A stretch of DNA of 7,624 bases from Chloroflexota bacterium (GCA_024223125.1 JAAEOP010001018.1:1-7624), one strand, 5' to 3'; positions 1 to 7,113 are shown, numbered from the stretch's first letter. The notes: generated from the sequence alone by a model not told the origin. Numbers and translations: made by a program.

Positions 1-2307
1 ATTACGGGAAAAGACCGAATTGACAACCTTGCTTCCGAGAGTACCGCTCGTACCCTCACCGGATAGGCCACCACCTAAATTGGCCGCATTGCTGATGAAA
101 CGAGTACTATCCACGGTAAAGGTTGACAGGCCAACATACAGACCGCCGCCCCGATCTTGAGCAACATTTTCTTGAAACAAACTATCCCTCATACCTTGAA
201 CGAGGAAGTAGACATGCATGCCGCCTCCATTGTCCTGAGCTTGGTTGTTGATCACCACCGCATTTTCAAAAGGACCAGTAGAGCCGGCGTAGACCCCTCC
301 CCCGTTTCTGCCGCTGGTATTGCCCTGGAAACGACCACTGTACAGGCGCAGAGCAGAGTTAACATCCATACCACCACCATCGCCACCAGCCGTGTTGCTG
401 AGCACAGTGGTATTGGTCATGAAAACAGAGAAACCGGTATTAAGTCCGCCGCCATCACCGTTGACGGCCGTATTACCCTCTAAGTTTGAGTTAATCAAGA
501 TAAGATTACCGAAATGATCAATGCCGCCACCGTTGTTGCTAGCCATATTATTGATCACTTGCGTGCCCGAGATGAGGCTTTCTTCAAAAGCAACCGAGAA
601 AGAAATACCACCGCCATCCCCGCCACTGACCTGGTTATCCTGCACCAAAACTGAGGTCAAGGTAATGGGGTCTTGGGCGTAAATACCCCCACCCCGCGTG
701 CCGGCCGTATTGCTCAACACCTGGGTCCCGGTCATACGCAACCAGCCGTCGGTATACACCCCACCGCCACTGCCAGGGGTGCTGTTGCCCTGTACCAGGC
801 CGCCGTTGAACTGGGCATTCTCGACTAATACAGCCCCACCACCAACCCCGCTCGCTTGGTTAGCGATCAATGTCGTATCATTCAAGTTCATTATGATACC
901 GCTGGCAAACGGGTTCGTGCCAATAGCGCCCCCAACTATGGCCTGGTTCCCTTGAAAAATCGTATTGGTGGCCGTCATATCAATACCAACTAAGATAGCA
1001 CCACCATAACCGCTGTTGGCTGGGGCTGAATTGGTTAGGAATTGGCTGCCGCTAATAGTGAGGCGGCCAGCACCGATATTGAGGGCTCCTCCCCCCCAAC
1101 TAAAGGCGCCACCGCTGGCTTGAGCCGAATTCTCCTGAAAGAGACCGCCAGTTACCTGATGAACGCCAGTGTTGGCCAGATCGAGATAGACGGCTCCGCC
1201 CTCACCTTCGGCCGTATTGTCGGCAAAGTCTGTGTTCATCAGATTGAGATCGCCCCGCATGCGGATGGCCCCGCCGTCGCCAAGAGCAGCCGCATTGTTG
1301 CTGAAGGTGCTGTCAACGGCCGTTACCCCCTGAGCAATGCCGATGTCCCAGGTGGTAATGGCACCGCCATCGTCGGCAGCCGCATTGTCGATAAAAGTCG
1401 TATTCGTCACCTGCAAATGAACGTTCGCCAGGACAGCGATAGCCCCACCGTCATGAGCTTGGCTTCGGTTCTTTTCAAAAGCAGCGTTCGTCACTTGAAA
1501 GGTAGGGGCAAATCCGATCACAATCGCCCCACCCGATCCCTGCGCCGTATTGCTGATAAATTGCGTCCCGCTGATGGTGATGTTGTCGCCGCTGACCCTG
1601 AGGGCGCCACCGCCATATGTCGCCCCACCAGACGTAACGCCCCCAGCCGTATTGCCCGACCAAGTCCCCTCGCTGATGGACAAGCCGTCTCCTACACCCC
1701 CACTGACCATGCCCCCACCTGCCCCTTCTGCTGTATTGCTGATAAAGTTGGTTGCTGTCATCGTCACCTGCATGGGTCGGAATGCGAGGATCGACAAGCC
1801 ACCCCCACTACATTGATTACCCCCATTGTTAAAGCAACTGTTTTCTTGGAACAGGGTGTTGAATACAGTGGCAGACACTAAGTCGAGTAATTTCACACCA
1901 GCCCCATTACAATTGGAACTTAAACAAGTCATGGTGTTCGTAGCAATGGTTGAGTTGCTAATGACAAAGGTATAGTTATTGGCTGGCTGGGCTCCCCAAC
2001 TAATACCGCCACCAGATTGAGTGGCATCATTACCAATGATGAAACTGTCACGTATGATCATGGTCTGGGTGATCGGTAGCACGACATTACTATCCCCTCC
2101 AATACCACCCCCCACAAAAACCGCACTATTGTTGGCCACTGTTGAATCCTCCAAGATCAAGGAGGTATCAGGTTCCAAATAGATACCAGCACCTTTATAA
2201 GCTTGATTGTTGTTAACATCCAGGTTACGCAAGATAGGGAAGGCTTCATTCTGAATAGCAATGCCCGCACCACACTCATCAAAAACACAGGAGTTGCCAC
2301 CCCCATA
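1..2307 (-). repeat. Degenerate PMP/beta-helix coding repeats
   Basis: About 25 coils of a parallel beta-helix are encoded here, each with an Asn-[Thr/Ser/Gln]-Ala turn followed by Gly-Gly-[Gly/Ala]. The DNA keeps echoes of the repeat: on the plus strand the string GCCGTATTGCT or a near copy recurs many times (for example near 704, 1547 and 1731), encoding S-N-T-A in reverse. The repeats are divergent enough to be protein modules and not a recent tandem expansion. They also create long spurious open frames on the opposite strand. Confidence 0.75.
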
Positions 2308-2664
2308 AATATTGGCTCCGGTAAAAATGATGTTCTCGATGATGGTATTGGCAGCAATGGCTGCCCCACTGATCAACAATCCGCGCTGGCCGGCTGGGGG
2401 TTGGATAACCGGCTTATTGACAGCCGCTCCTTGCAAATTGATGGGTGATAACAACGTCAGGCTCTCATTGTAGGTTCCGCTGGGAATCTGCACCGTATCT
2501 CCGGCTGCCGCCAGGTTAATGCAAGCTTGAATCGTGGTCACACAGGGAGGCGTACCCACAATATAGACTATGGCCTGAGCCGGCTGTAGCGACAGGAACA
2601 ACAGCCAGAGCAATATGCTCGGTAGAGCTAGGATCAAGGAAAATGATGAGAGTTTAGGCAACAT
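1..2664 (-). CDS. Secreted right-handed beta-helix protein with PMP-like repeats (C-terminus beyond left edge)
   Basis: The reading frame is open from an ATG at 2664 down to base 1, exactly 888 codons without a stop, so the protein continues past the window. Residues 1-31 form a signal peptide: Lys4, a long hydrophobic stretch, then Ala-Gln-Ala at 29-31 as a good signal peptidase I site. Residues 34-75 resemble the N-terminal cap common in pectate-lyase-like beta-helices (IQACINLAAAGDTVQIPSGT). From about residue 120 on there are roughly 25 imperfect repeats of 25-45 residues built on F-x-x-N-[TSQ]-A followed by G-G-[GA]-[IVMA], the pattern of Chlamydia polymorphic outer membrane protein repeats; examples are FISNTAEGAGGGM and FIDNAAADDGGAI. 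Family knowledge suggests a secreted or surface-anchored adhesin-like protein; no substrate can be read. Eight cysteines (41, 48, 126, 131, 247, 252, 277, 285) sit in the first third and I see none later. The export anchor should be in the missing C-terminus. Function is inferred from fold only. Confidence 0.88.
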   Translation of the reverse strand, partial: MLPKLSSFSLILALPSILLWLLFLSLQPAQAIVYIVGTPPCVTTIQACINLAAAGDTVQIPSGTYNESLTLLSPINLQGAAVNKPVIQPPAGQRGLLISGAAIAANTIIENIIFTGANIYGGGNSCVFDECGAGIAIQNEAFPILRNLDVNNNQAYKGAGIYLEPDTSLILEDSTVANNSAVFVGGGIGGDSNVVLPITQTMIIRDSFIIGNDATQSGGGISWGAQPANNYTFVISNSTIATNTMTCLSSNCNGAGVKLLDLVSATVFNTLFQENSCFNNGGNQCSGGGLSILAFRPMQVTMTATNFISNTAEGAGGGMVSGGVGDGLSISEGTWSGNTAGGVTSGGATYGGGALRVSGDNITISGTQFISNTAQGSGGAIVIGFAPTFQVTNAAFEKNRSQAHDGGAIAVLANVHLQVTNTTFIDNAAADDGGAITTWDIGIAQGVTAVDSTFSNNAAALGDGGAIRMRGDLNLMNTDFADNTAEGEGGAVYLDLANTGVHQVTGGLFQENSAQASGGAFSWGGGALNIGAGRLTISGSQFLTNSAPANSGYGGAILVGIDMTATNTIFQGNQAIVGGAIGTNPFASGIIMNLNDTTLIANQASGVGGGAVLVENAQFNGGLVQGNSTPGSGGGVYTDGWLRMTGTQVLSNTAGTRGGGIYAQDPITLTSVLVQDNQVSGGDGGGISFSVAFEESLISGTQVINNMASNNGGGIDHFGNLILINSNLEGNTAVNGDGGGLNTGFSVFMTNTTVLSNTAGGDGGGMDVNSALRLYSGRFQGNTSGRNGGGVYAGSTGPFENAVVINNQAQDNGGGMHVYFLVQGMRDSLFQENVAQDRGGGLYVGLSTFTVDSTRFISNAANLGGGLSGEGTSGTLGSKVVNSVFSRN

Positions 2665-2668
2665 ACGT

Positions 2669-2674
2669 CCTCTC
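2669..2674 (-). promoter_or_regulatory. Probable ribosome binding site of the beta-helix gene
   Basis: On the minus strand GAGAGG lies four bases before the ATG at 2664. The spacing is shorter than the usual 5-9, but the purine run is the only Shine-Dalgarno-like signal here. It supports the ATG that starts directly at the signal peptide. A 5-bp inverted repeat (GTTGA-TAAT-TCAAC, 2677-2690) lies just upstream. No convincing -35/-10 pair was found for this gene. Confidence 0.5.
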
Positions 2675-2750
2675 GAGTTGATAATTCAACAGCTTATTGT
2701 TGAAGTGATTGAAACTTTTACATTTGAAGAACCACACTCGGTGGTACTCA

Positions 2751-2804
2751 TAGTGAATTCTGTATTGCTCGATCTACTGAAGAAGCGCTGTCAGGAATTC
2801 ACTA
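2751..2804. repeat. 10-bp inverted repeat TAGTGAATTC / GAATTCACTA
   Basis: TAGTGAATTC at 2751-2760 is the exact reverse complement of GAATTCACTA at 2795-2804, separated by 34 bases. It lies 87-140 bases upstream of the beta-helix start codon. The nine-base core GAATTCACT occurs a third time at 6023-6031, inside the divergent promoter region of the kinase gene. This arrangement would suit a dimeric DNA-binding regulator at two half-sites, but that role is inference. Confidence 0.4.
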
Positions 2805-2836
2805 AGGGCTTGCCCGTAAATAACTTTTGAGTTTCC

Positions 2837-2870
2837 AGATTGGTTCACTCTTTCGAGAGTGAACCAATCT
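2837..2870. terminator. Perfect 15-bp-stem hairpin after the kinase gene
   Basis: The arms AGATTGGTTCACTCT (2837-2851) and AGAGTGAACCAATCT (2856-2870) pair perfectly around the four-base loop TTCG. It begins 24 bases after the kinase stop codon on the minus strand. The position suits a transcription terminator, but neither strand has a T-run directly after the stem, so it is not a textbook intrinsic terminator. It could act in termination, 3'-end protection, or as a mobile or REP-like palindrome. The hairpin at 7114-7147 has the same dimensions. Confidence 0.6.
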
Positions 2871-2894
2871 TGCCAAATTAAAAACGAGCATTCC

Positions 2895-5800
2895 CTAAGG
2901 CAGACCCCAAATAATGATAGTTCCATCGCCGCTGCCAGAAGCCAGCCGGGCGCCATCTGGCGACCAGGCCATTGAATCTACCGGTCCCAGGTGGCCGTAC
3001 AATTGGTGTAGTTCCCGCCCATTGTCTGGATTCCACAAGAATATCGCCCCATCATAACGACTGGAAGCTAAGGGGAACCCGGTGGGCGCCCAGGCTGTAC
3101 TCATCACCAGGTCGCCATGACCTTCTTGCCACAATTCCTCGGCCGTTTCCGCTTCCCAGACACGCAGGGTTTCGTCATGGCCGGCGGAGGCAAGATGCGC
3201 TCCATCCGGCGACCAGACCACATCTTCAACGACATCGGTGTGGCCGACCAGTTCTGCAAGTAATTCGGCCGTTTCCGCTTCCCAGATTCGCACGGCCGTG
3301 TCCGCCCCACTTGTAGCCAATTCTGTGCCCTCCGGCGACCAGGCCAACTGCATCACCGCATCATCATGCGCCTGCCATTCGGCCACAATGGTTTCATTTC
3401 CCACATCTATCACCCAGACATGCCCTTCCCAATCAGCAATAGCCAACCAGGGGGCACGGGGCGCCACTGCCAACGCGCTGGTGCCGTCAAAATCAGGGTG
3501 CTGCCATCGATCCACTTCAAACTGTTCAGCTACATCCCAAAAACGCACAAAGCCATCTTCCCCGCCAGAAATCAGGAAGTCGCCATCTTGTGTCCAGACA
3601 ACGGCCGAAACCCCATACTCATGCCCCTCCAAAATCCCGACCTGCTGACCGGTAGCCACTTCCCACAAACGCACGGTGGAATCGCTGTTACCCGACGCCA
3701 GCAGTTCTCCGTCTGGCGACCAGGCCACACTCCATACCCCGGCTGTATGTTCACGCAGACGATTTATCTCACGTTCTTCGGCCGCGTCTACCTGCAAAAT
3801 CGTACCATCTGCTTGAAGCAAGATAAGCTGGTTGACATCGGCCAGCCAGAGAATGCGGATGGGCGTACTAGAGGTCATTGGTAATTCACGCAGCGCTCTG
3901 CCGGTGGCCGCTTCCCACAGACGCATCACCCCATCGTCGCCAGTGGAAAGGATTTTCGTACCATCAGGTGACCAGACCGCATCATAGACGCCATAATCGT
4001 GGGCTAACCACTCTTGCAGAATGTCTCCGTCGGCCGTCCAGATACGGATAATAGAGTCATCCAACCCACCGGAAATCAACTGCGACCCGTCGGCCGACCA
4101 GGTTAAATTGGCAATCTCTCCATCATAGCCGGTTAAGACGGCTGTTTCTTCAAATTCGGCCGCATCCCACAGACGAATGGCATCCTGACCGGCCGAGGCC
4201 AAAATGTCTCCATCTGGCGACCAGGCCAAATGGTAAATGGTATCTGTATGCCCTTCCAATTCGCCCAGGTGAAAGCCGGTCTCTGCTTCCCATAATTCCA
4301 CCGGACTGTCCCAGGTAGATGCGGCTAAGGTTGAGCCATCGGGAGACCAGGCCAGAGCGATGAATTGGTCGTCTCCGTTAATGGTGTGTACTGTTTCAAC
4401 GGCCGCTACATTCCAAATACGAATGGTGTTATCCCAACTAGCAGAAGCGATGTGTCTACTATCTGGCGACCAGGCAACGGCCGAAACCCGATCCATATGT
4501 CCCTGTAAAAGCTCCACCGGTTCCAGACTGTAAGCGTCATAAACCCAAACGCCCAGGCTGCCGCCCAAAGCTAAATACCGCCCATCTGGACTGAGCACGA
4601 CCGTTTCTACCGATCCCCGTCCCAATTGCAGCAACCCTTCCATATCTGTGACATTTTCTCGGCTAAAATTGTTGGTTTCTGCGGCTTCGGCGATGGGTTC
4701 GGCAGGTGTGGTCGCAACCATCTCCTCCTCTCCATTTTCAACAACCTGCGTTTCGGTGGCGATGGGTTCGACAGGTGCGGTCACAGCCATCTCCTCCTCT
4801 CCATTTTCAACAATCTCCGTTTCGTTGGCGATGAGTTCGGCAGGTGCGGTCGCAGCCGTCTCCTCCTGTCCATTTTCAACAACCTGCGTTTCGGTAAAGG
4901 GGGAATCGGCTTCGGTTTGTGAATTGATGACGTTAGCCGCCACAGCACATAAACAGCAAATCATGATCAAAGCCACCCCGCCCACCATCCAGGCTCGGCG
5001 TGGGATTCGGCGGCCTATTTCGAGTGCGGTCATTTCAGCCGCTTCAGGCGGATGTGAAATAGAGTCGGTCGGCGCAACGACTTCAGGTGGGGGAGAGGAT
5101 ACTTCAGTTACGGCCGTTGGGGGTGATGGCGGCGTTATTGGCCGCTTAATGGTTTCCCGTTTCAAAGATGAGGTTAACGTTTGCGCCATCTGCCCAGCCT
5201 GGTCATAACGGTCGCTGGCTTCTTTAGCAGTGGCACGAGTGACGACTTCTTCACAACCGGGTGGTAGGTCTGGCTTCACATCCAACACGCGGGGTATCGG
5301 TTCGGTCATATGCTTGACCAGCAGCATAGCTGGGGTGTTTGCTTGGTATGGTTTTTCGCCGATGAGCATTTCAAAGACGATGATACCAAGGGCGTAGATG
5401 TCGGTACGGCCGTCTACCGGGTTACCTTGAATCTGTTCGGGACTCATGTAAGCGGGCGTGCCAATGATGCCCGTTCCCGTCAGGGTACTGCTCGATTCGG
5501 CAAGGCGGGCAATGCCAAAATCGGCCAGAAAAGCGTCATTGTACTGATCGAACAGGATATTGCCGGGCTTTAAGTCGCGGTGGATAATACCCTGTCCATG
5601 CGCCCGGTCCAGAGCCGCGCCCATGCGTTCCAGGATGTGCGTCACTTCAGATACCGGCAGTGGTCCCTCCTCCAACCGGTCAGCCAGCGAACCGCCGGTC
5701 ATCAATCGCATCACCAAGTAGGGCTGGCCGTCTTCCTCGCCAAAATCATAAACGGGCACAATGGCTGGGTGTTCCAGAGCGGCAATCGTTTCCGCCTCAC

Positions 5801-5969
5801 GTTCAAAACGGGCACGGAATTGGATATCATCCAGCATCAATGCGCGGGGCAACACTTTAACAGCTACCTCCCGCTTGAAGCGGGGATCGAAGGCGCGAAA
5901 GACGGTAGCCATACCGCCTCGCCCTAATTGTTCTTTAATTTCGTAACGGCCGATTGTTTTGGAAGTCAT
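2895..5969 (-). CDS. Membrane Ser/Thr protein kinase with 14 WD40 repeats
   Basis: This encodes 1024 residues from the ATG at 5969. The PknB-type kinase domain spans about 9-269: glycine loop GRGGMATV (16-23), Lys38, helix-C Glu58, catalytic loop HRDLKPGN (130-137), DFG (150-152) and GTPAYMSPE (170-178). All catalytic residues are present, so it should be active, phosphorylating Ser/Thr from ATP in the cytoplasm. A Pro-rich stretch (277-308) leads to a basic patch (RRIPRR) and one transmembrane helix (about 327-348). Three acidic 23-residue repeats (360-428) then connect to 14 WD40 repeats (about 436-1024), enough for two seven-bladed propellers. By topology the propellers are outside the cell, where they may bind a ligand or protein and signal inward; the target is unknown. 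An in-frame TTG at 6011 would add 14 residues, but it lies upstream of the likely transcription start, and kinases of this family usually begin close to the G-R-Y motif. Confidence 0.93.
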   Translation of the reverse strand: MTSKTIGRYEIKEQLGRGGMATVFRAFDPRFKREVAVKVLPRALMLDDIQFRARFEREAETIAALEHPAIVPVYDFGEEDGQPYLVMRLMTGGSLADRLEEGPLPVSEVTHILERMGAALDRAHGQGIIHRDLKPGNILFDQYNDAFLADFGIARLAESSSTLTGTGIIGTPAYMSPEQIQGNPVDGRTDIYALGIIVFEMLIGEKPYQANTPAMLLVKHMTEPIPRVLDVKPDLPPGCEEVVTRATAKEASDRYDQAGQMAQTLTSSLKRETIKRPITPPSPPTAVTEVSSPPPEVVAPTDSISHPPEAAEMTALEIGRRIPRRAWMVGGVALIMICCLCAVAANVINSQTEADSPFTETQVVENGQEETAATAPAELIANETEIVENGEEEMAVTAPVEPIATETQVVENGEEEMVATTPAEPIAEAAETNNFSRENVTDMEGLLQLGRGSVETVVLSPDGRYLALGGSLGVWVYDAYSLEPVELLQGHMDRVSAVAWSPDSRHIASASWDNTIRIWNVAAVETVHTINGDDQFIALAWSPDGSTLAASTWDSPVELWEAETGFHLGELEGHTDTIYHLAWSPDGDILASAGQDAIRLWDAAEFEETAVLTGYDGEIANLTWSADGSQLISGGLDDSIIRIWTADGDILQEWLAHDYGVYDAVWSPDGTKILSTGDDGVMRLWEAATGRALRELPMTSSTPIRILWLADVNQLILLQADGTILQVDAAEEREINRLREHTAGVWSVAWSPDGELLASGNSDSTVRLWEVATGQQVGILEGHEYGVSAVVWTQDGDFLISGGEDGFVRFWDVAEQFEVDRWQHPDFDGTSALAVAPRAPWLAIADWEGHVWVIDVGNETIVAEWQAHDDAVMQLAWSPEGTELATSGADTAVRIWEAETAELLAELVGHTDVVEDVVWSPDGAHLASAGHDETLRVWEAETAEELWQEGHGDLVMSTAWAPTGFPLASSRYDGAIFLWNPDNGRELHQLYGHLGPVDSMAWSPDGARLASGSGDGTIIIWGLP
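2898..4664 (-). repeat. Fourteen WD40 coding repeats
   Basis: Fourteen units of about 40-42 residues follow the pattern GH-x(5)-A-W-S-P-D-G-x(3)-L-A-S-x(4)-D-x(2)-I-R-[IVL]-W. Blades 7 (STPIRILWLADVNQ, about residue 720) and 10 (SALAVAPRAPWLAIADWEG, about residue 850) are the most degenerate. The others keep the W-S-P-D-G turn with nearly constant codons: on the plus strand TCTGGCGACCAGGCC or close variants appear near 2955, 3331, 3712 and 4211. Neighbouring units around 3140-3165 and 3266-3291 share a nearly identical 25-base string 126 bases apart, pointing to fairly recent blade duplication. Confidence 0.88.
4686..4892 (-). repeat. Three tandem 69-bp repeats in the kinase linker
   Basis: Three direct repeats of 69 bp encode 23-residue units (360-382, 383-405, 406-428) of the form ET-[QE]-[VI]-VENG-[QE]-EE. 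Each unit is acidic and ends in an Ala/Pro/Thr-rich part. They lie between the transmembrane helix and the propellers and should form a flexible stalk. The in-frame period means copy number can change without breaking the gene. Confidence 0.85.
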
Positions 5970-5975
5970 GACCGC

Positions 5976-6005
5976 ATTGTAACACGGTCGGATTTTAACT
6001 GACAA
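5976..6005 (-). promoter_or_regulatory. Promoter of the kinase gene, probably leaderless
   Basis: On the minus strand TTGTCA (6000-6005) and TACAAT (5976-5981) each match the sigma-70 consensus at five of six positions, with an 18-base spacer. The -10 box ends six bases before the ATG at 5969, so transcription should start at or within a base or two of the start codon. No Shine-Dalgarno sequence is present, consistent with leaderless translation. This also argues against the upstream TTG start. Confidence 0.62.
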
Positions 6006-6012
6006 TGGCAAG

Positions 6013-6041
6013 TTGCGGTTGGGAATTCACTCTGGTATAAA
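6013..6041 (+). promoter_or_regulatory. Promoter of the small membrane-protein gene, probably leaderless
   Basis: TATAAA (6036-6041) is preceded by TGG, giving an extended -10 element, with a weak -35 TTGCGG (6013-6018) at a 17-base spacing. The ATG at 6050 begins eight bases after the -10 box, about where transcription should start, and there is no Shine-Dalgarno sequence. The spacer contains the GAATTCACT word (6023-6031) shared with the 2751-2804 inverted repeat. The promoter lies back-to-back with the kinase promoter. Confidence 0.55.
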
Positions 6042-6049
6042 CATCTTCA

Positions 6050-6421
6050 ATGAAACGGCCGACTCCCTGGTTTATTCTTCTCTCTTTCATCTGGCCCGCG
6101 GTGCAGATTCTCTTTTTCTGGCTGCGCTTTGGACGGCCGCCAGACAGCGTCATAGAGAGTTTGTATTTCCTACCAATGGGGATGATTTCGGCCGGGTTTA
6201 TTTTGTTTTTAATGAATCGGGCGAAGAATAGAACAGTGAAGGTCTCTACGGCCATAGGCTATCTTGTGGCCTGCCCCTTTGCCATGATCGGCAGTTTAGG
6301 CGGTGGGTTGGTTATCCACCCCCTCATTGGCGTCACCCTCTTTGGCAGCATCCCTCTTCTCCTCGGTTCGGCCGCTGGTTACTGGCTGGGTAAGCTGCCA
6401 ACAGAAAATAAAAATCGGTAA
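6050..6421 (+). CDS. Four-helix integral membrane protein, function unknown
   Basis: The 123-residue product has four hydrophobic segments: about 6-25, 37-55, 65-87 and 89-114. Short charged loops separate the first three, and the C-terminal tail ENKNR is polar. The third and fourth helices are rich in Gly and small residues (SLGGGL, GSAAGYWLG), suggesting close packing. I do not recognise a family or a catalytic motif. The gene is divergent from the kinase with an 80-base shared promoter region, so the two could be co-regulated. The ATG at 6050 is chosen because it directly precedes the first helix and sits where an extended -10 promoter would start transcription. The hydrophobic pattern and codon use make it a likely real gene. 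Confidence 0.72.
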   Translation: MKRPTPWFILLSFIWPAVQILFFWLRFGRPPDSVIESLYFLPMGMISAGFILFLMNRAKNRTVKVSTAIGYLVACPFAMIGSLGGGLVIHPLIGVTLFGSIPLLLGSAAGYWLGKLPTENKNR

Positions 6422-6470
6422 GCCAAAATTTTCATCACAAATTTGTAATGGTCAAGAGTTACTTGTAGCT

Positions 6471-6512
6471 GCGAAATCTCTTTCGCACCAGACTATGCGG
6501 TATAGAAACCGC
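6471..6512 (+). promoter_or_regulatory. Two short inverted repeats in the ferritin leader
   Basis: GCGAAA-TCTC-TTTCGC (6471-6486) and GCGGT-ATAGAA-ACCGC (6497-6501 with 6508-6512) lie in tandem 44-85 bases before the ferritin ATG. A ten-base palindrome ACAAATTTGT (6437-6446) lies further upstream. They may be regulator sites or small RNA hairpins. A TATAGA at 6501-6506 could be a -10 box but has no good -35 partner. No clear Fur box was recognised. Confidence 0.35.
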
Positions 6513-6544
6513 GACTACTATCTACACCTTTGCGTGAGATAAAA

Positions 6545-6549
6545 AGGAG
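6545..6549 (+). promoter_or_regulatory. Strong ribosome binding site of ferritin
   Basis: AGGAG within an A-rich stretch is followed by six bases before the ATG at 6556, which is near-ideal spacing. It is the strongest Shine-Dalgarno signal in the window, contrasts with the leaderless-looking genes upstream, and fixes the ferritin start. Confidence 0.85.
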
Positions 6550-6555
6550 AAACCC

Positions 6556-7071
6556 ATGATTGTAAAACCGAAAGTTGTAGCGGCGATGAACGCCCAAATC
6601 CAAAGTGAATTTATGGCCTCACAGCAATATATTGCCATCGCCATCTATTTTGACGACAAGAGCCTGCCCGACCTAGCAGCTTTCTTTTACCGGCAAGCGG
6701 AAGAAGAGCGGATGCATGCCATGAAGTTTGTACATTTTCTGCTGGAAACAGGAGCCAAGCCGCTTATCCCCACTCTTCCTGAATTGAAAAATGAGTTTGA
6801 CAGCCCGGCCACGGCCGTCGAGTTTGCCCTCAACCAGGAAATGAAAGTGACCGACCAGATAAACAATCTGGTAACAATTGCCGAAGCAGAAAAAGATTAT
6901 GCCAGCCACCAATTCTTGCAATGGTTTGTTACGGAGCAAGTTGAAGAAGTAGATTCAATGTCTACCTTGTTAGACGTTATTAACCATTCAGGAGGCATGC
7001 TGCTGTTGGTTGAAGATTTTGTGCGCCGCAATCTGGCTAACCCGCATGGGGCCGACAGCGGCGGCGTTTGA
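6556..7071 (+). CDS. ftnA: Non-haem ferritin (FtnA type)
   Basis: This 171-residue protein has the length and four-helix pattern of bacterial ferritin. Ferritins form 24-subunit cytoplasmic cages that oxidise Fe(II) and store it as a ferric mineral. The ferroxidase residues, read by comparison with E. coli FtnA (offset by one), are all present: Glu18, Tyr25, Glu51, His54, Glu95, Gln128 and Glu131. The Gln128/Glu131 pair is ferritin-like; bacterioferritin would have Glu and His there, and the haem-ligand Met position carries Arg52. The motif EEERMHAMKF marks helix B and QFLQWFVTEQVEE helix D. The gene has its own strong ribosome binding site and a 134-base leader, and is followed by a hairpin, so it is probably transcribed alone. 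It is likely iron- or oxidative-stress-regulated by analogy, but no specific operator was identified. Confidence 0.95.
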   Translation: MIVKPKVVAAMNAQIQSEFMASQQYIAIAIYFDDKSLPDLAAFFYRQAEEERMHAMKFVHFLLETGAKPLIPTLPELKNEFDSPATAVEFALNQEMKVTDQINNLVTIAEAEKDYASHQFLQWFVTEQVEEVDSMSTLLDVINHSGGMLLLVEDFVRRNLANPHGADSGGV

Positions 7072-7113
7072 GCGAGCGTTTACGGCCGTCTGACACAACA
7101 CCTTTTTGAGGTT

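Noticed and set aside
1042..1881. Plus-strand open frame of 279 codons opposite the beta-helix gene
   Set aside because: It is antisense to a clear repeat protein, has no ribosome site or recognisable domain, and its openness follows from the Gly/Asn-rich codons on the other strand.
2615..2830. Plus-strand open frame of 71 codons spanning the beta-helix start and the intergenic region
   Set aside because: It ends just before the hairpin at 2837, which is suggestive, but it has no Shine-Dalgarno sequence, begins inside the antisense of the signal peptide, and shows no family resemblance.
4686..4892. CRISPR array
   Set aside because: The regularly spaced repeats here are in-frame 69-bp coding repeats with no distinct repeat/spacer structure.
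5970..6011. Longer kinase start at TTG 6011 adding 14 residues
   Set aside because: The likely promoter (TTGTCA / TACAAT) lies within this extension, and the added residues do not resemble the family's N-terminus; the ATG at 5969 fits better.
5995..6255. Minus-strand open frame of 86 codons overlapping the small membrane-protein gene
   Set aside because: It overlaps the divergent promoter region and the better-supported plus-strand gene with four clear transmembrane helices.
6422..6555. Fur box or riboswitch upstream of ferritin
   Set aside because: No match to the GATAATGATAATCATTATC-type operator and no known riboswitch core could be recognised; only short inverted repeats are present.
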